Below, in pieces: positions 7,759 to 16,664 of a DNA stretch of 51,359 nt. A program made the translations under genes and the position numbers. Numbering within the stretch: position 1 is the stretch's first letter; the number at the start of each line of letters is the position of its first letter. Below the pieces are notes generated by a model. The model saw nothing but the letters and a program-made list of their open reading frames with translations, ran no database searches and was not told where the DNA came from. This DNA comes from an uncultured Collinsella sp. (GTDB lineage Bacteria; Actinomycetota; Coriobacteriia; Coriobacteriales; Coriobacteriaceae): positions 1 to 51,359 of the forward strand of contig CABSYW010000018.1 in the NCBI GenBank assembly GCA_902482035.1, written 5' to 3'.

Positions 7759-8793
7759 TTAGTAGTTCATCTGGTGGTAGTAGCGACGCGTGGTGAGCGG
7801 GTGGTTGCGGACGTGCTCAAGATGGCAGCTCAGGCGCTCGGTGATGGTGTAGGTGACCATCGGGGAGACGATCTTGCGGAACTCGGGGTCGCTGAACGGC
7901 AGCTCGACCTCGGCGGTGTCGAACTTGTTCACGCGGACATGGACGCCCTTCTCGTCGGCGAGCATGTGGGTGAAGTTGTCCACGCGGTCCATGAGCTTGC
8001 GGGTGTCGTCCTCGCCGTAGAGCATGATGAGGCTCGTGCCCTCCTCGCACAGCTCGATGGTGCCGTGGAAGAACTCGGCGGCGTGGATGGACTTGGTCTT
8101 GATCCACTGCATCTCCTCGAGGATGCACATGGCGTAGTCGTAGGCCTCGCCCCAGAGCATGCCGGAGCCGATCACCATGTGGTAGTCGGTGTCCTTGAAG
8201 TCCTCGGCCATGGCGGCGCAGCGCTCGTCCTGGGCGTCCTTGGCCTTGATGAGGTACGGAGCGATGTTGCCGAACTCCTCCATGAAGGTGTCGTACTTGG
8301 GGAAGGCGCCGGCGTTCTTGAGGAAGCGGGCGACCAGCGTGATCTGGTAGGTGTAGATGGCCTCGCACAGGACGTCGTCCTCGGCGAAGCTGAAGAACTT
8401 GTAGTCGGCGTACTCGGTGGCCGGGGTGTTGTCGTTGGAGACATACATCAGCGTGCGGGCGCCCTGCTCCTGGCAGAACTTGGCGGCCTCGATGATCTCG
8501 GGGGTGGTGCCGGTACGGGTGGAGAAGACGCAGACCGAGTCCTTGTTGAAGGTCTTGGGCGGGCAGGCGAGGAACTCTGCGGCGATCTCGCAGTGGACAT
8601 CGACGTCGGCCGTGGTGGTCTCGACCCAATACTTCATCGGGAGCGTGTGGGCCCAGGTGCCGCCGCAGCCGATGAAGAAGATGTTGGAATAACCCTGCTC
8701 GCAGACCTCGTCCACGGCAGCCTCAATCTGAGGACGGAGAGCGAGGGCATCGCTCACAACCTTCTCGTAACGAGGCTCATCGAAATTGAACAT
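7759..8793 (-). CDS. SIS-domain Amadori 6-phosphate deglycase (FrlB/Gfr type), paralogue 1
   Basis: This 344-residue protein has two SIS (sugar isomerase) domains, at about residues 25-155 and 195-330. The phosphosugar-binding loop reads STRTGTT (91-97). The active-site motif AEFFHG has Glu240 and His243. The C-terminus, TRRYYHQMNY, has the TRRY-aromatic ending shared by all four paralogues here. Family members split fructoselysine 6-phosphate or glucoselysine 6-phosphate into hexose 6-phosphate and lysine. Lying inside a mannose-family PTS set matches the gfr operons of enterobacteria. The exact substrate cannot be read from the sequence. It has its own AT-rich promoter region and an AGGAG ribosome site. 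Confidence 0.88.
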   Translation of the reverse strand: MFNFDEPRYEKVVSDALALRPQIEAAVDEVCEQGYSNIFFIGCGGTWAHTLPMKYWVETTTADVDVHCEIAAEFLACPPKTFNKDSVCVFSTRTGTTPEIIEAAKFCQEQGARTLMYVSNDNTPATEYADYKFFSFAEDDVLCEAIYTYQITLVARFLKNAGAFPKYDTFMEEFGNIAPYLIKAKDAQDERCAAMAEDFKDTDYHMVIGSGMLWGEAYDYAMCILEEMQWIKTKSIHAAEFFHGTIELCEEGTSLIMLYGEDDTRKLMDRVDNFTHMLADEKGVHVRVNKFDTAEVELPFSDPEFRKIVSPMVTYTITERLSCHLEHVRNHPLTTRRYYHQMNY

Positions 8794-8838
8794 CCCTTAC
8801 TCCTAACTCACTTGGATGAACCCTTCATTCATCCCATG

Positions 8839-8860
8839 ACGTTATAATACTTTATATAAC
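8839..8860. promoter_or_regulatory. candidate GntR operator, site D
   Basis: ACGTTATAATACTTTATATA lies 46 bp upstream of the deglycase start. It resembles sites at 24091, 30239 and 31515, all rich in ACGTTATA half-sites. Confidence 0.4.
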
Positions 8861-8906
8861 TAACTATGCAAGAACTATTTCAGATTTTTTTGATTTTTCT
8901 TTAATG

Positions 8907-8936
8907 AAAAGCCCGCCGATCAAATGATCGACGGAC
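8907..8936 (-). terminator. terminator after EIIB
   Basis: The minus-strand hairpin CCGTCGATCA/TGATCGGCGG with a short TT loop is followed by CTTTT. It separates the EIIA-EIIB unit from the deglycase gene. Confidence 0.75.
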
Positions 8937-8987
8937 ATAGGCATAGAGCATTGGTTCAATAAATGCCGAGCATCAACGTGTTTCCGG

Positions 8988-9461
8988 CTAGAAAACGTCC
9001 TTGGCAAACACCTTAGCGTCATTGGGGACCTGACGGATTTCGATGGCCACGCCATCGCCCAGGAGCTCTTGGATATGCTCGGCATCTTTCTCGGTCGCAA
9101 AGATCGCAGGGGTCGGATGAAGCGTGGTCTCAGGGGTCTTTCGAGTTCCGCCCAGATTGATCTCTTTGATGTCTTTGCAACCCTTAGCGAGACGATAGAC
9201 ATCTTCAATCGTCTCAGTGATGATAAACAGCGAATACTTGTCGGTAACGCCGCTGTTGAGCGCCTCGATAGCAGCGTCAACATCCTTGATGACGAGTTTA
9301 ACGCCGTTGGGGCGGGCGAGCCTCAAGGCCGCCTTCCTCATGTCGTCTTTTGCCACAGCATCGCTGGCAAGCAAGATGCAATCTACATCCAAAGCGTGAG
9401 TCCAGGACATGGCAACTTGGCCGTGAATCAGTCGGTAATCAACTCTCGTAAGCTTAATCAT
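8988..9461 (-). CDS. PTS mannose-family EIIB component
   Basis: A 157-residue cytoplasmic phosphocarrier that passes phosphate from EIIA to the incoming sugar. The family start IKLTRVDYRLIHGQV holds the phospho-acceptor His13, and the fold is complete through the C-terminal VPNDAKVF. I use the second ATG because GGAG lies 9 nt upstream of it, whereas the first ATG overlaps that site. EIIA is 71 bp upstream on the same strand, so the two are one unit that ends in a terminator. The separate placement of A-B and C-D around the deglycase is a less common operon order. Confidence 0.93.
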   Translation of the reverse strand: MIKLTRVDYRLIHGQVAMSWTHALDVDCILLASDAVAKDDMRKAALRLARPNGVKLVIKDVDAAIEALNSGVTDKYSLFIITETIEDVYRLAKGCKDIKEINLGGTRKTPETTLHPTPAIFATEKDAEHIQELLGDGVAIEIRQVPNDAKVFAKDVF

Positions 9462-9532
9462 CGTTATCATCTCCGCACGTGATAAAGGGAATGACAGGTG
9501 TGGCCCCTAGCAAGGGCTCGAACCAGAACTAA

Positions 9533-9952
9533 CTAGAACTCTTCTTCCTCGGCGCCGGCAAGCATGTCCGCCGCCTCGCAAAGCTGAATAAACGAACGCG
9601 ATCCCTCGACCGCGGCTTTGGCCTTGTCCGCATCCAGGGAGTCCAGCTGTGTAACCATTTCCACCAGCAGCGGCAAGTTCATTCCAGCGATTAACGTAAA
9701 CGATCCGTCGGTCTGCCTCTGAATGAATTCGTTGTTTACAGAGCCGCCAAAGATGTCAGTCACGACAAACCAAGAGTCGGCAGGGTCCCTCGTCTCCATC
9801 CATGCATCAATCAACGCCGCGACGTCCCTTGAATCGTCATCGACATAGGCGCACAGGCACTCGATTCGGTCGTTGGTGCCCATCAGAATCTCCAGAGAGC
9901 TTTTCATGCCTTGGGCGAGATAACCATGACTCGCTAGCAATATCTTATTCAT
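9533..9952 (-). CDS. PTS mannose-family EIIA component
   Basis: A 139-residue soluble phosphocarrier that receives phosphate from HPr. The conserved start KILLASHGYLAQG carries phospho-acceptor His9, and VVTDIFGGSVNN near residue 65 is the second family motif. The acidic tail AGAEEEEF is variable in the family. A GGAG site precedes the ATG by 5 nt. It is the first gene after the divergence from the upstream GntR gene's terminator-free spacer, so its promoter lies in the 135-bp AT-rich gap before it. Confidence 0.93.
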   Translation of the reverse strand: MNKILLASHGYLAQGMKSSLEILMGTNDRIECLCAYVDDDSRDVAALIDAWMETRDPADSWFVVTDIFGGSVNNEFIQRQTDGSFTLIAGMNLPLLVEMVTQLDSLDADKAKAAVEGSRSFIQLCEAADMLAGAEEEEF

Positions 9953-9976
9953 AGTTCTCCAATACCAATAGGACGT

Positions 9977-9996
9977 ACTATATTGTCATAACAAAG
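9977..9996. promoter_or_regulatory. candidate operator of the 10-kb GntR regulator
   Basis: ACTATATTGTCATAACAAAG in front of EIIA shares the TATATTGT core with 10837-10855 in front of the regulator gene itself. Confidence 0.35.
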
Positions 9997-10087
9997 TATA
10001 TTAGCAATCTACCCTACGTGGTGTGTCTATTTTCCAAATCCGCGAACGGTAACAATTGGTCGGTAAATCGACCAATCTATCTTTAAT

Positions 10088-10792
10088 TTACAAATAGAAC
10101 TTCAGTCGCTCGGTGCAGTACACCTGACGGGAGATGAAAAGCGGCTCGCCACTTGGGGCATAACGTCTATCGACAAACAGAAGCAGCGAAGAGTCCAGCT
10201 CCACGTTAAGGTATGCCGCCTCGAGCTCGCTCGCATAGCAGACCTCGAGCGTACGCGTGTTGGGACCCATCTTGATCCCCTGGCGATCGAGTACCGCCAT
10301 CAGTGAATCATCGAGGGACTCATGCTCCAAAAAAGAAAGCGCAGCGGAATAGCTATTGGTTTCCAGCATCGTGGGCTTGCCATCCACAAGGCGCAGACGA
10401 CGGCTACGCAATACCTTTTGGGTATCGTCTACGCCCAGGAACTTCGCGTCTCGCAGACTTGGGAAGTCCCAGCCCATTTCGAGAACCCTGGTAGACGCCT
10501 GTTTGCCCGCAAGCTGGCACGAATGGGTAAAGCTCTCACGGTCGTCCGCGGCATACATCTGCGTGTCCGACGAAACGAACGTGCCCTTGCCGCGGGCCCT
10601 CTCAACAAGCCCAGCATCTTCCATTTCTTTAATTGCGGAGCGAACCGTTATTCGGCTCACGCCAAATTGCTCGATGAGCTCCGCCTCGGTCGGGAGCTTA
10701 TCTCCCGGGCGGTACGTGCCGTTGGCGATCGAATCAGAAAGCGCACGAACAATCTGTTTGTACAGGGGGATAACGCTATTTGCTTCAACCAT
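10088..10792 (-). CDS. GntR/UTRA-family transcriptional regulator 1
   Basis: The 234-residue protein has an N-terminal winged helix (about 10-75: LPTEAELIEQFGVSRITVRSAI, then ERARGKGTFV) and a UTRA ligand-binding domain (about 95-230). HutC-type members of this kind bind a phosphosugar or related metabolite, which releases the operator. It lies directly upstream of the EIIA-EIIB genes on the same strand and is the obvious local regulator of the first PTS. Two ATGs, 10801 and 10792, are possible; the second is better spaced from AAAGG. Confidence 0.88.
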   Translation of the reverse strand: MVEANSVIPLYKQIVRALSDSIANGTYRPGDKLPTEAELIEQFGVSRITVRSAIKEMEDAGLVERARGKGTFVSSDTQMYAADDRESFTHSCQLAGKQASTRVLEMGWDFPSLRDAKFLGVDDTQKVLRSRRLRLVDGKPTMLETNSYSAALSFLEHESLDDSLMAVLDRQGIKMGPNTRTLEVCYASELEAAYLNVELDSSLLLFVDRRYAPSGEPLFISRQVYCTERLKFYL

Positions 10793-10836
10793 ATCAACCA
10801 TACCTTTGCAAGGAATCAGCAGCTTATAGATAGATG

Positions 10837-10855
10837 ACTTATATTGTATTAGAAC
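10837..10855. promoter_or_regulatory. candidate operator upstream of GntR regulator 1
   Basis: ACTTATATTGTATTAGAAC matches the core of the site in front of EIIA, which suggests autoregulation. Confidence 0.35.
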
Positions 10856-11072
10856 TTTTTAGGAGTCCATATATTTCCTAAATGATTCGGTAAACGGGGT
10901 GTTATTTCACTTTAGCGGGATGCAGCGGCTACCCGCGGCATTCGTTATCAACCTAGCTAGGCTAGTCCACCCACATCGTCTCCAGTTCGCCGCAGAGCCG
11001 CGGCCCCATATGGGTATACTCTCGAGGATTCGACTCGATTCGCCCCCGCTGGGGCGTCAAAGGAGACTACAT

Positions 11073-14000
11073 ATGTCCACTACCTCAACCGACCCGCGCG
11101 CCGCTGCTGCCGCGCTGCTGGTGCCCGGCACCACCTGCCACGGCTTTGCCGTCGAGCGCTGCGAGACCGTGCCCGAGCTCGACTCGGACGCCTACGTGCT
11201 GCGCCACACCGCCTCGGGCGCTCGCCTGCTGTACCTGGCGTGCGACGACGAAAACAAGGCCTTTGCCATTGGCTTTAAGACGCCGCCGGCCGATTCCACC
11301 GGCGTGTTCCATATTCTTGAGCACTCGGTGCTGTGCGGATCGGCCAAGTTCCCCGTCAAGGAGCCATTCGTCGATCTGATCAAGAGCTCCATGCAGACGT
11401 TCCTCAACGCCATGACCTACCCCGACAAAACCATCTACCCCGTTGCCACCACCAACGAGCAGGATCTGTACAACCTGATGGACGTGTACCTGGACGCGGT
11501 GTTCAACCCGGCCATCTATACCAAGCCCACCATTTTTGAGCAGGAGGGCTGGCACTACGAGCTGGACCTGCCGGAGGGCGCCGAGGGCGAAGGCAGCGCC
11601 GCCAGCCTGCGCGAGGGCACGCTGCGCTATAACGGCGTGGTGTTCAACGAAATGAAGGGCGCGCTGTCCGACCCCATGAGCGTGCTGGACGATGCTGTTA
11701 ACGCCGCACTCTATCCCGACACCGCCTATGCGCACGAGAGCGGCGGCGACCCACGCGCGATTCCCGCGCTCACCTACGAGCAGTTCCTGGATACGCACGC
11801 GCGCCACTACAATCCTTCCAACTCTTACATCACGCTCTACGGCGACCTGGACGTGGACCGCGCGCTGGCATTTTTGGACGAGCGCTATCTGTCGCAGTCG
11901 AGTGCTGCGAGCCGCCGCATGGACGCTGCCGTCGCCGCCGGCGAGGACCCGTCCACGCTGGCGCCCAATCCGCTGGGCGTGCAGGCGCCCGTGACCTGCG
12001 AGTATAAGCGCGTCGAGATGGCCACCACGCCCGAGAACGCCCTGGTGGGCCTGGGTCTTGTGCTGGGCAGCGCACTCGACCGCAAGCGCACGATCGCGGC
12101 GGACATCCTGTTCGAGGCGCTGCTGGGTTCCAACGAGGCACCAGTTAAGAAGGCCATTCTGGCCGCCGGCCTGGGCGGCAACGTGGTGAGTTACACCGCG
12201 GCCGAGAGCCTGCAGCCCTACGAGCTCATCATGCTGCAAAACGCGCAGCCCGGCGTGGCGCACGAGCTGCGTCGCGTGTTCCAGGACGCCTGCCGCGACC
12301 TGTGCGAGCACGGCGTTCCGCGCGAGCGCCTGGAAGCCATCATCAGCAGCAACGAGTACGACCTGCGCCAGCGCGACTATGGCATCGCCGACGGCGTGGC
12401 CATTGCGTGCGACGCGCTGAGCACGTGGCTCTACGATGACGACGCCGCGACGCTGGCACTCAAGTACGGCCCGGTGTACGAGGAGCTGCGTGGCGAGCTG
12501 GACGGCAGCTATTTTGAGGACCTGCTGCGCGAACTGGTGCTGCAGAACGACCACATGGCTCTGGTCGAGCTGGTGCCGGTGGACGCCGCCGAGGGTTCGG
12601 AGGGTGCCGAAGCCGCCGAGCTGGCAGCCAAGCGCGACGCCATGACCGATGCCGAGCTGGCCGACGTGGTCGAGCGCACGGCCGCGCTGCGTGCCGCGCA
12701 GGAGGCAGAGGACACACCCGAGGCCAAGGCCACGCTGCCGCGCCTGCGCGTGTCCGACATTGGCGAGGTGCGCCCCGAGCCGCCACTGGTCGTGGACACG
12801 ACTGCGCCCATCCCCTGCCTGCGCCACGGCATCCCCACCAACCGCCTGGCCTACGCCATGCAGTACTTCGACCTGAGCTGCGTCGCATTTGAGGACCTGC
12901 CCTACGTGACGCTGCTCTGCCGCCTACTCAAGCAGCTGCCCACGCGCGAGCATTCGGCCGAGGAACTCGACAACCTGCTTGCCGGCAAGCTGGGCTTTTT
13001 GAGCTTTACGACCGAGGTCATGACGCAGCCCGACGTGGACGACGTGCGCCCCTACCTGCTGGTGAGCGCCGGCGCCCTGTCCGAAAAGATTGACGCGCTG
13101 GCAAGCCTGCCGCGCGAGGTGTGGTCGAACACACTGTTGCTCGATGCTGACGCCGACCGCGTTCGCGACGTGCTCACGCAGATTCGCATTGGGCTCGAGC
13201 AGGGCTTTATCAACAACGGTCACTCGGCGGCACTCGGTCGCGCGATGAGTTACAGCTCGCCTTCGGCCGTAGTGCGCGAACAGCTTTCGGGCGTGGACTT
13301 CTACCTGTTCCTGCGCGATCTGCTCGAGCACTTTGACGAGCGACTGGACGGTCTGCGTGCCAAGCTTGCCGAGCTGGCAGACCGCATCTTTGTGGCCGAT
13401 GGCTGCCTGGCGAGCTTTACCGGCAGTGACGAGGACTTTGACGCGTACTGGGATGCTGCGGGCGACCTGGGGCTGGGCGCTGGCGACGGCGCTGCCAGCG
13501 GCACGCTCGTGGTGCCGGAGCCGCACGACCGTCACGAGGCGTTCGTTATCCCCAGTGACATCTGCTTTGCGGCAAGCGCGTGCGACCCGCGTCGCCTGGG
13601 CATCGACGTGACGGGCGCCTGGGCGGTTGCCGCCAACGCGCTCTCCTACGACTACCTGTGGAACGAGATCCGCGTGAAGGGCGGTGCGTACGGCTGCGGA
13701 TTCCGCGCTGCCGGCGAGCGTCAAGCGGCGTTCTACACCTACCGCGACCCGGCAATCGACCCCTCGATTGAGCGCGTGGCGCGCGCGGGCGAATGGCTCG
13801 GCAGCTTTGAGCCCGACGAGGCCGCCTTTGAGGGCTTTATCGTGAGCTGCGTGAGCGGCATGGACGCGCCGGTGAAGCCCTATGCGCTCACCAAGCGCCG
13901 CAACACGACCTACCTGGCCGGGCTCGATTCGCATGCGCGCGAGGAGCGTCGCGCCCAGATGCTCGCCGCAACGCCCGGTGAGCTGCGCTCGCTCGGCACC

Positions 14001-14105
14001 GATGTGACGCGCATCGCAGCCGCGTCGCCCACCTGCGTCTTTGGCGGCCGAGACGTCATCGCCAAGAGCAACGCCGGCTTCAACGTAGTCGACCTGCTGA
14101 GCTAA
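11073..14105 (+). CDS. M16C-family zinc metallopeptidase (presequence-protease type)
   Basis: The 1010-residue length and layout match the PreP/Cym1 branch of insulinase-family peptidases, which fold as four related domains forming a chamber that degrades unstructured peptides. The inverted zinc motif HxxEH is seen as HILEH (His80, Glu83, His84), followed by SVLCGS and KEPFVDLIKSSMQTFLNA as in the family. A substrate-binding Arg/Tyr region is present late in the protein (KGGAYGCGF). There is no signal peptide, so it is cytoplasmic. The ATG has AAAGGAG 8 nt upstream; the frame remains open upstream but without a ribosome site. The gene is very GC-rich, and a hairpin follows the stop. Confidence 0.93.
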   Translation: MSTTSTDPRAAAAALLVPGTTCHGFAVERCETVPELDSDAYVLRHTASGARLLYLACDDENKAFAIGFKTPPADSTGVFHILEHSVLCGSAKFPVKEPFVDLIKSSMQTFLNAMTYPDKTIYPVATTNEQDLYNLMDVYLDAVFNPAIYTKPTIFEQEGWHYELDLPEGAEGEGSAASLREGTLRYNGVVFNEMKGALSDPMSVLDDAVNAALYPDTAYAHESGGDPRAIPALTYEQFLDTHARHYNPSNSYITLYGDLDVDRALAFLDERYLSQSSAASRRMDAAVAAGEDPSTLAPNPLGVQAPVTCEYKRVEMATTPENALVGLGLVLGSALDRKRTIAADILFEALLGSNEAPVKKAILAAGLGGNVVSYTAAESLQPYELIMLQNAQPGVAHELRRVFQDACRDLCEHGVPRERLEAIISSNEYDLRQRDYGIADGVAIACDALSTWLYDDDAATLALKYGPVYEELRGELDGSYFEDLLRELVLQNDHMALVELVPVDAAEGSEGAEAAELAAKRDAMTDAELADVVERTAALRAAQEAEDTPEAKATLPRLRVSDIGEVRPEPPLVVDTTAPIPCLRHGIPTNRLAYAMQYFDLSCVAFEDLPYVTLLCRLLKQLPTREHSAEELDNLLAGKLGFLSFTTEVMTQPDVDDVRPYLLVSAGALSEKIDALASLPREVWSNTLLLDADADRVRDVLTQIRIGLEQGFINNGHSAALGRAMSYSSPSAVVREQLSGVDFYLFLRDLLEHFDERLDGLRAKLAELADRIFVADGCLASFTGSDEDFDAYWDAAGDLGLGAGDGAASGTLVVPEPHDRHEAFVIPSDICFAASACDPRRLGIDVTGAWAVAANALSYDYLWNEIRVKGGAYGCGFRAAGERQAAFYTYRDPAIDPSIERVARAGEWLGSFEPDEAAFEGFIVSCVSGMDAPVKPYALTKRRNTTYLAGLDSHAREERRAQMLAATPGELRSLGTDVTRIAAASPTCVFGGRDVIAKSNAGFNVVDLLS

Positions 14106-14112
14106 CCACAAC

Positions 14113-14152
14113 AAAGGTAGATTTTTGGGACATGCCTGAAAATCTACCTTTT
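14113..14152 (+). terminator. terminator-like hairpin repeat after the M16 gene
   Basis: The stem AAAGGTAGATTTTT/AAAATCTACCTTTT is followed by CTTTT and serves as a terminator. Its 31-nt core (14117-14147) recurs in inverted orientation at 17695-17725 with 26 of 31 bases the same. Confidence 0.75.
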
Positions 14153-14176
14153 CTTTTGCCGCAGTCTGTCGGTTTA

Positions 14177-14313
14177 TCTCGATCTGTAACGCCAAGACGG
14201 CAATATCGGCTCCAGATGTTACAGATCGAGACGTTTCCGGATGACGCCGGCCCTTTGTCTCAATCTGTAACATTTAGGTCCGATTTTGCCGAGCAACTGT
14301 TACAGATCGAGAC
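14177..14313. repeat. four copies of a GTTACAGATCGAGAC repeat in two inverted pairs
   Basis: The motif occurs at about 14177-14190 and 14257-14272 in one orientation and at 14217-14232 and 14298-14313 in the other. This makes two consecutive hairpins with loops of about 25 nt. No coding function overlaps. Confidence 0.75.
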
Positions 14314-14409
14314 AAACCGCCGCGAACACCTGCTCTTCGTCAAAACCCACGAAGGTGTCCATGAGCTGCCCCCTTTGCGATGATTTGTGTGGTGGTTTGG
14401 GTGTTTGCC

Positions 14410-14452
14410 CAGATAAAACCTGCCAAAATAAACCTGTCCCTTTTTGGCAGGT
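14410..14452. repeat. CCTGCCAAAA/GGGACAGG hairpin repeat, copy 1
   Basis: Read on the minus strand, this matches the element at 26284-26328 almost base for base over 40 nt, and more loosely that at 24149-24197. The stem CCTGCCAAAA/TTTTGGCAGG encloses GGGACAGG. It ends directly before the ribosome site of the next gene. Confidence 0.75.
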
Positions 14453-14470
14453 TTGCTAGAGGAGGTTGGG

Positions 14471-15067
14471 ATGGACAAGGCTGAGTTGCGGCGGACGGCG
14501 CTTGCTCGGCGCGATGCAATTGATTTGGATGTGCGGGCGGCGAAGTCTGCCGTTATCTGTGCGCGACTTGTTGAGCTGTTGGATCGCTCGGATGCCGCGG
14601 CGCCGCACACCGTTGCCGCCTATGCCGCGATGGGTTCCGAAGTCGATCCTGCCGCGTTTGCCGCAGCGGCCGCCAAACGCGGCTGGCGCGTGGCCTATCC
14701 GTGCATGCTCTCGGCAATTGATGCCGCAGCTTGTGGCCAGCGCATGTGCATGCGGGCAGTTGCCGCCGACGATGCGTCCGCGGCTCCGTTTATCGCCCAC
14801 CCCACGCGGGCCTTTGCGGCCACGGACATCGACAGCAGCCGCTTCCCTATCGTGCCTGCCGAAGCTCTCGATATGATCGTCGTGCCGCTCGTAGCCTTCG
14901 ACCGCACCGGTGCGCGCTTGGGCTACGGCGGCGGCTGCTATGACCGCTACCTGCCCATGCTCTCGCCCGCATGCCAAATCATCGGCATCTCCTTTGACGA
15001 ACAGTGCGTCGGCCACATCCCCACCGACGCCCACGACTTGCCACTACCCCACATCATCAGCGCCTGA
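14471..15067 (+). CDS. 5-formyltetrahydrofolate cyclo-ligase
   Basis: A 198-residue enzyme that converts 5-formyl-THF to 5,10-methenyl-THF with ATP, returning stored folate to one-carbon metabolism. The N-terminus KAELRRTALARRDAI and the C-terminal ATP/Mg motif LGYGGGCYDRYL (near residue 155) are diagnostic, and the length is typical. The start chosen has GAGGAGG 5 nt upstream. An Ala-rich insertion around residues 75-105 makes the centre less conserved. The gene is flanked by hairpin repeats on both sides. Confidence 0.92.
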   Translation: MDKAELRRTALARRDAIDLDVRAAKSAVICARLVELLDRSDAAAPHTVAAYAAMGSEVDPAAFAAAAAKRGWRVAYPCMLSAIDAAACGQRMCMRAVAADDASAAPFIAHPTRAFAATDIDSSRFPIVPAEALDMIVVPLVAFDRTGARLGYGGGCYDRYLPMLSPACQIIGISFDEQCVGHIPTDAHDLPLPHIISA

Positions 15068-15091
15068 TCGCCGCTGTTTCGCACCCGCAAG

Positions 15092-15210
15092 ATGAGCGTG
15101 GAAAATCTCCCACTTTGGGCCCCCTTACGAGCCAAAAATGGGAGATTATCCACGCTCATTCAACAAGCGTCCAGATTTCCACGCTCGTCCGTCTGATTTT
15201 CCACGCTCGT
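15092..15210. repeat. 119-bp GAGCGTGG element, copy 1
   Basis: An inverted core ATGAGCGTGGAAAATCTCCC.../TGGGAGATTATCCACGCTCAT is followed by two direct TCCACGCTCGT units. The same arrangement in the same orientation lies at 16493-16611, on the other side of the AbiEi-like gene. Confidence 0.85.
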
Positions 15211-15234
15211 GCAGCCAAACGCTTTGCAACTGCC

Positions 15235-16197
15235 TCAGCACGCACGCGGCACGCCGGCGACCTTGAGCTTGCGATCGAGCTTTGTCGGATCCCTTAGATC
15301 ATCCCAGCACAAGCGCACGATCTTGCAGTTATCAAGCAGCGAAAGCCTCGACTCGCGCTGACGCTCATCGAACTGCGCCTTTGCGAGCTTGCCCTCCTCC
15401 GCCGCTTTCTCGCTTTTAACGAATCCGTCGAACTCACCGATAATCAGCTGGTCGCCCACGCGCCACAAGTAGTCGACGCGATACGGCCGTCCCGGCTCAA
15501 CCGGGTCGAACAGCTCAACTTGCAGCTCCGGCGTCTGCCAGCCGCGCTCGATCATCAGGGCACGTGCCTTGGACTCGCCACCGCTTTCCGACAGGCCATC
15601 GGCACACCGCGCAACCCTGCGCGCCATCACAACACCGCGACGATTCAGGCCAAGCTTATCGACCGTCTCAACGAGATGCTCCTTCGACAAAAGTTGCTCA
15701 TGGAGTGCCGAATCCGCGATGATCAGTCCCTCGACAAACGATGCATCGACCAAGCAATCCGTAATCGTTTGATCGATATCGGTTACGGCAATATCCATCT
15801 GGGTGGCCCGTGTTTGACGAGCATAGCGATGACGAATGACCTGAGAGCCCGGCGTCGTCGATTGGGCCGGCATCGCGGCGATATGGATGTGCGTCAAATT
15901 GGCATGCGAAACCGAAAGGCCATAGATAACAGCTGCCGTATAGGAGCAAAATGTCCAATCGGGGTGCTTTTGCGCAAGCGCCCGCACCCGATGCAGATAA
16001 CGCTGCCGAAACTTGAGCTCGGACCAGTATTCCGGACGCGCATACAGCCCCGGCATGACCGCCTCTAGACTTCCCGCTTCCGCCCGCCGCTCAATCTGCT
16101 TTGCCTCCGCCGCCGTGCGCGCGTACACGCAGCTCATCTGCTGTTCGCACGCCTTAATGTGACTTGCAAGTCTTTGATTCGCCGTCATGTTTCCCAT
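15235..16197 (-). CDS. AbiEi-like / Vsr-like nuclease-fold protein
   Basis: A 320-residue protein. Residues about 15-75 resemble the AbiEi-type winged helix (SCVYARTAAEAKQIERRAEAG, then MPGLYARPEYW). A central domain of about 130 residues follows. The C-terminal 100 residues look like a PD-(D/E)XK/Vsr-like fold (GGESKARALMIERG, then YRVDYLW, then GEFDG). Such proteins are common in actinobacteria, usually as orphans with possible ties to toxin-antitoxin or defence functions; activity is unproven. The start is set by GGGAGG 4 nt upstream. The gene is bracketed by two direct copies of a 119-bp repeat and lacks an AbiEii partner nearby. Confidence 0.7.
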   Translation of the reverse strand: MGNMTANQRLASHIKACEQQMSCVYARTAAEAKQIERRAEAGSLEAVMPGLYARPEYWSELKFRQRYLHRVRALAQKHPDWTFCSYTAAVIYGLSVSHANLTHIHIAAMPAQSTTPGSQVIRHRYARQTRATQMDIAVTDIDQTITDCLVDASFVEGLIIADSALHEQLLSKEHLVETVDKLGLNRRGVVMARRVARCADGLSESGGESKARALMIERGWQTPELQVELFDPVEPGRPYRVDYLWRVGDQLIIGEFDGFVKSEKAAEEGKLAKAQFDERQRESRLSLLDNCKIVRLCWDDLRDPTKLDRKLKVAGVPRAC

Positions 16198-16492
16198 GTC
16201 GCCTCCCAACTCTTGGAACGGCGCAAACGTACCAGACGGTTTCATGCGAAGTCTGACCAAATACCGTCCAGGCGCTGACCAAATGCTTGACGGTTTTGGA
16301 CGTTTTAGGCTGATGGCTTATATCTGCAGGTAGAAGCCTTGCCAAGAGGTCCCTGTCTCCACATTTTGAGGCCTTGGTCCATTGGATTATCAGAAAGAAA
16401 AACCCGTCGAGATTCAAGACTACGCCAAATGCGACTTTGCCTCTGCATGCACCGTCTCTTAGCCGAGCCATCGGCATCTACATGCCTAAAAA
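16198..16492. other. spacer with degenerate repeat sequence
   Basis: No gene is visible. The stretch holds GACCAAATGCTTGACGG and GGTCCCTGTCTCCACA, both of which recur (the latter inverted) at about 47549-47594. It may be a decayed mobile or repeat element. Confidence 0.4.
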
Positions 16493-16611
16493 ATGAGCGT
16501 GGATAATCTCCCGTTTTGAGCCTAGTTTTGAGCCAAAAGTGGGAGATTATCCACGCTCGATTTGTAAACGTCCGAAAATCCACGCTCGTGTGTCCGAAAA
16601 TCCACGTTCGT
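16493..16611. repeat. 119-bp GAGCGTGG element, copy 2
   Basis: Same orientation as 15092-15210. The inverted core ATGAGCGTGGATAATCTCCC/GGGAGATTATCCACGCTC is followed by two AATCCACG(C/T)TCGT units. The differences from copy 1 leave both stem arms paired. Confidence 0.85.
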
Positions 16612-16664
16612 CACGCCGCGAGCACAGCAACGGCCGCAGCAGCAACCACAGCTACAGCCGCAGC

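Noticed and set aside
7750..8847. Long plus-strand frame opposite deglycase 1
   Set aside because: It is a codon-bias shadow: its translation is a Val/Gly/Leu/Asp-rich string with no domain, antisense to a clear SIS protein.
11085..14273. Long minus-strand frames opposite the M16 peptidase
   Set aside because: GC-rich codon positions keep the antisense frame open; the sense strand has HxxEH and full family architecture.
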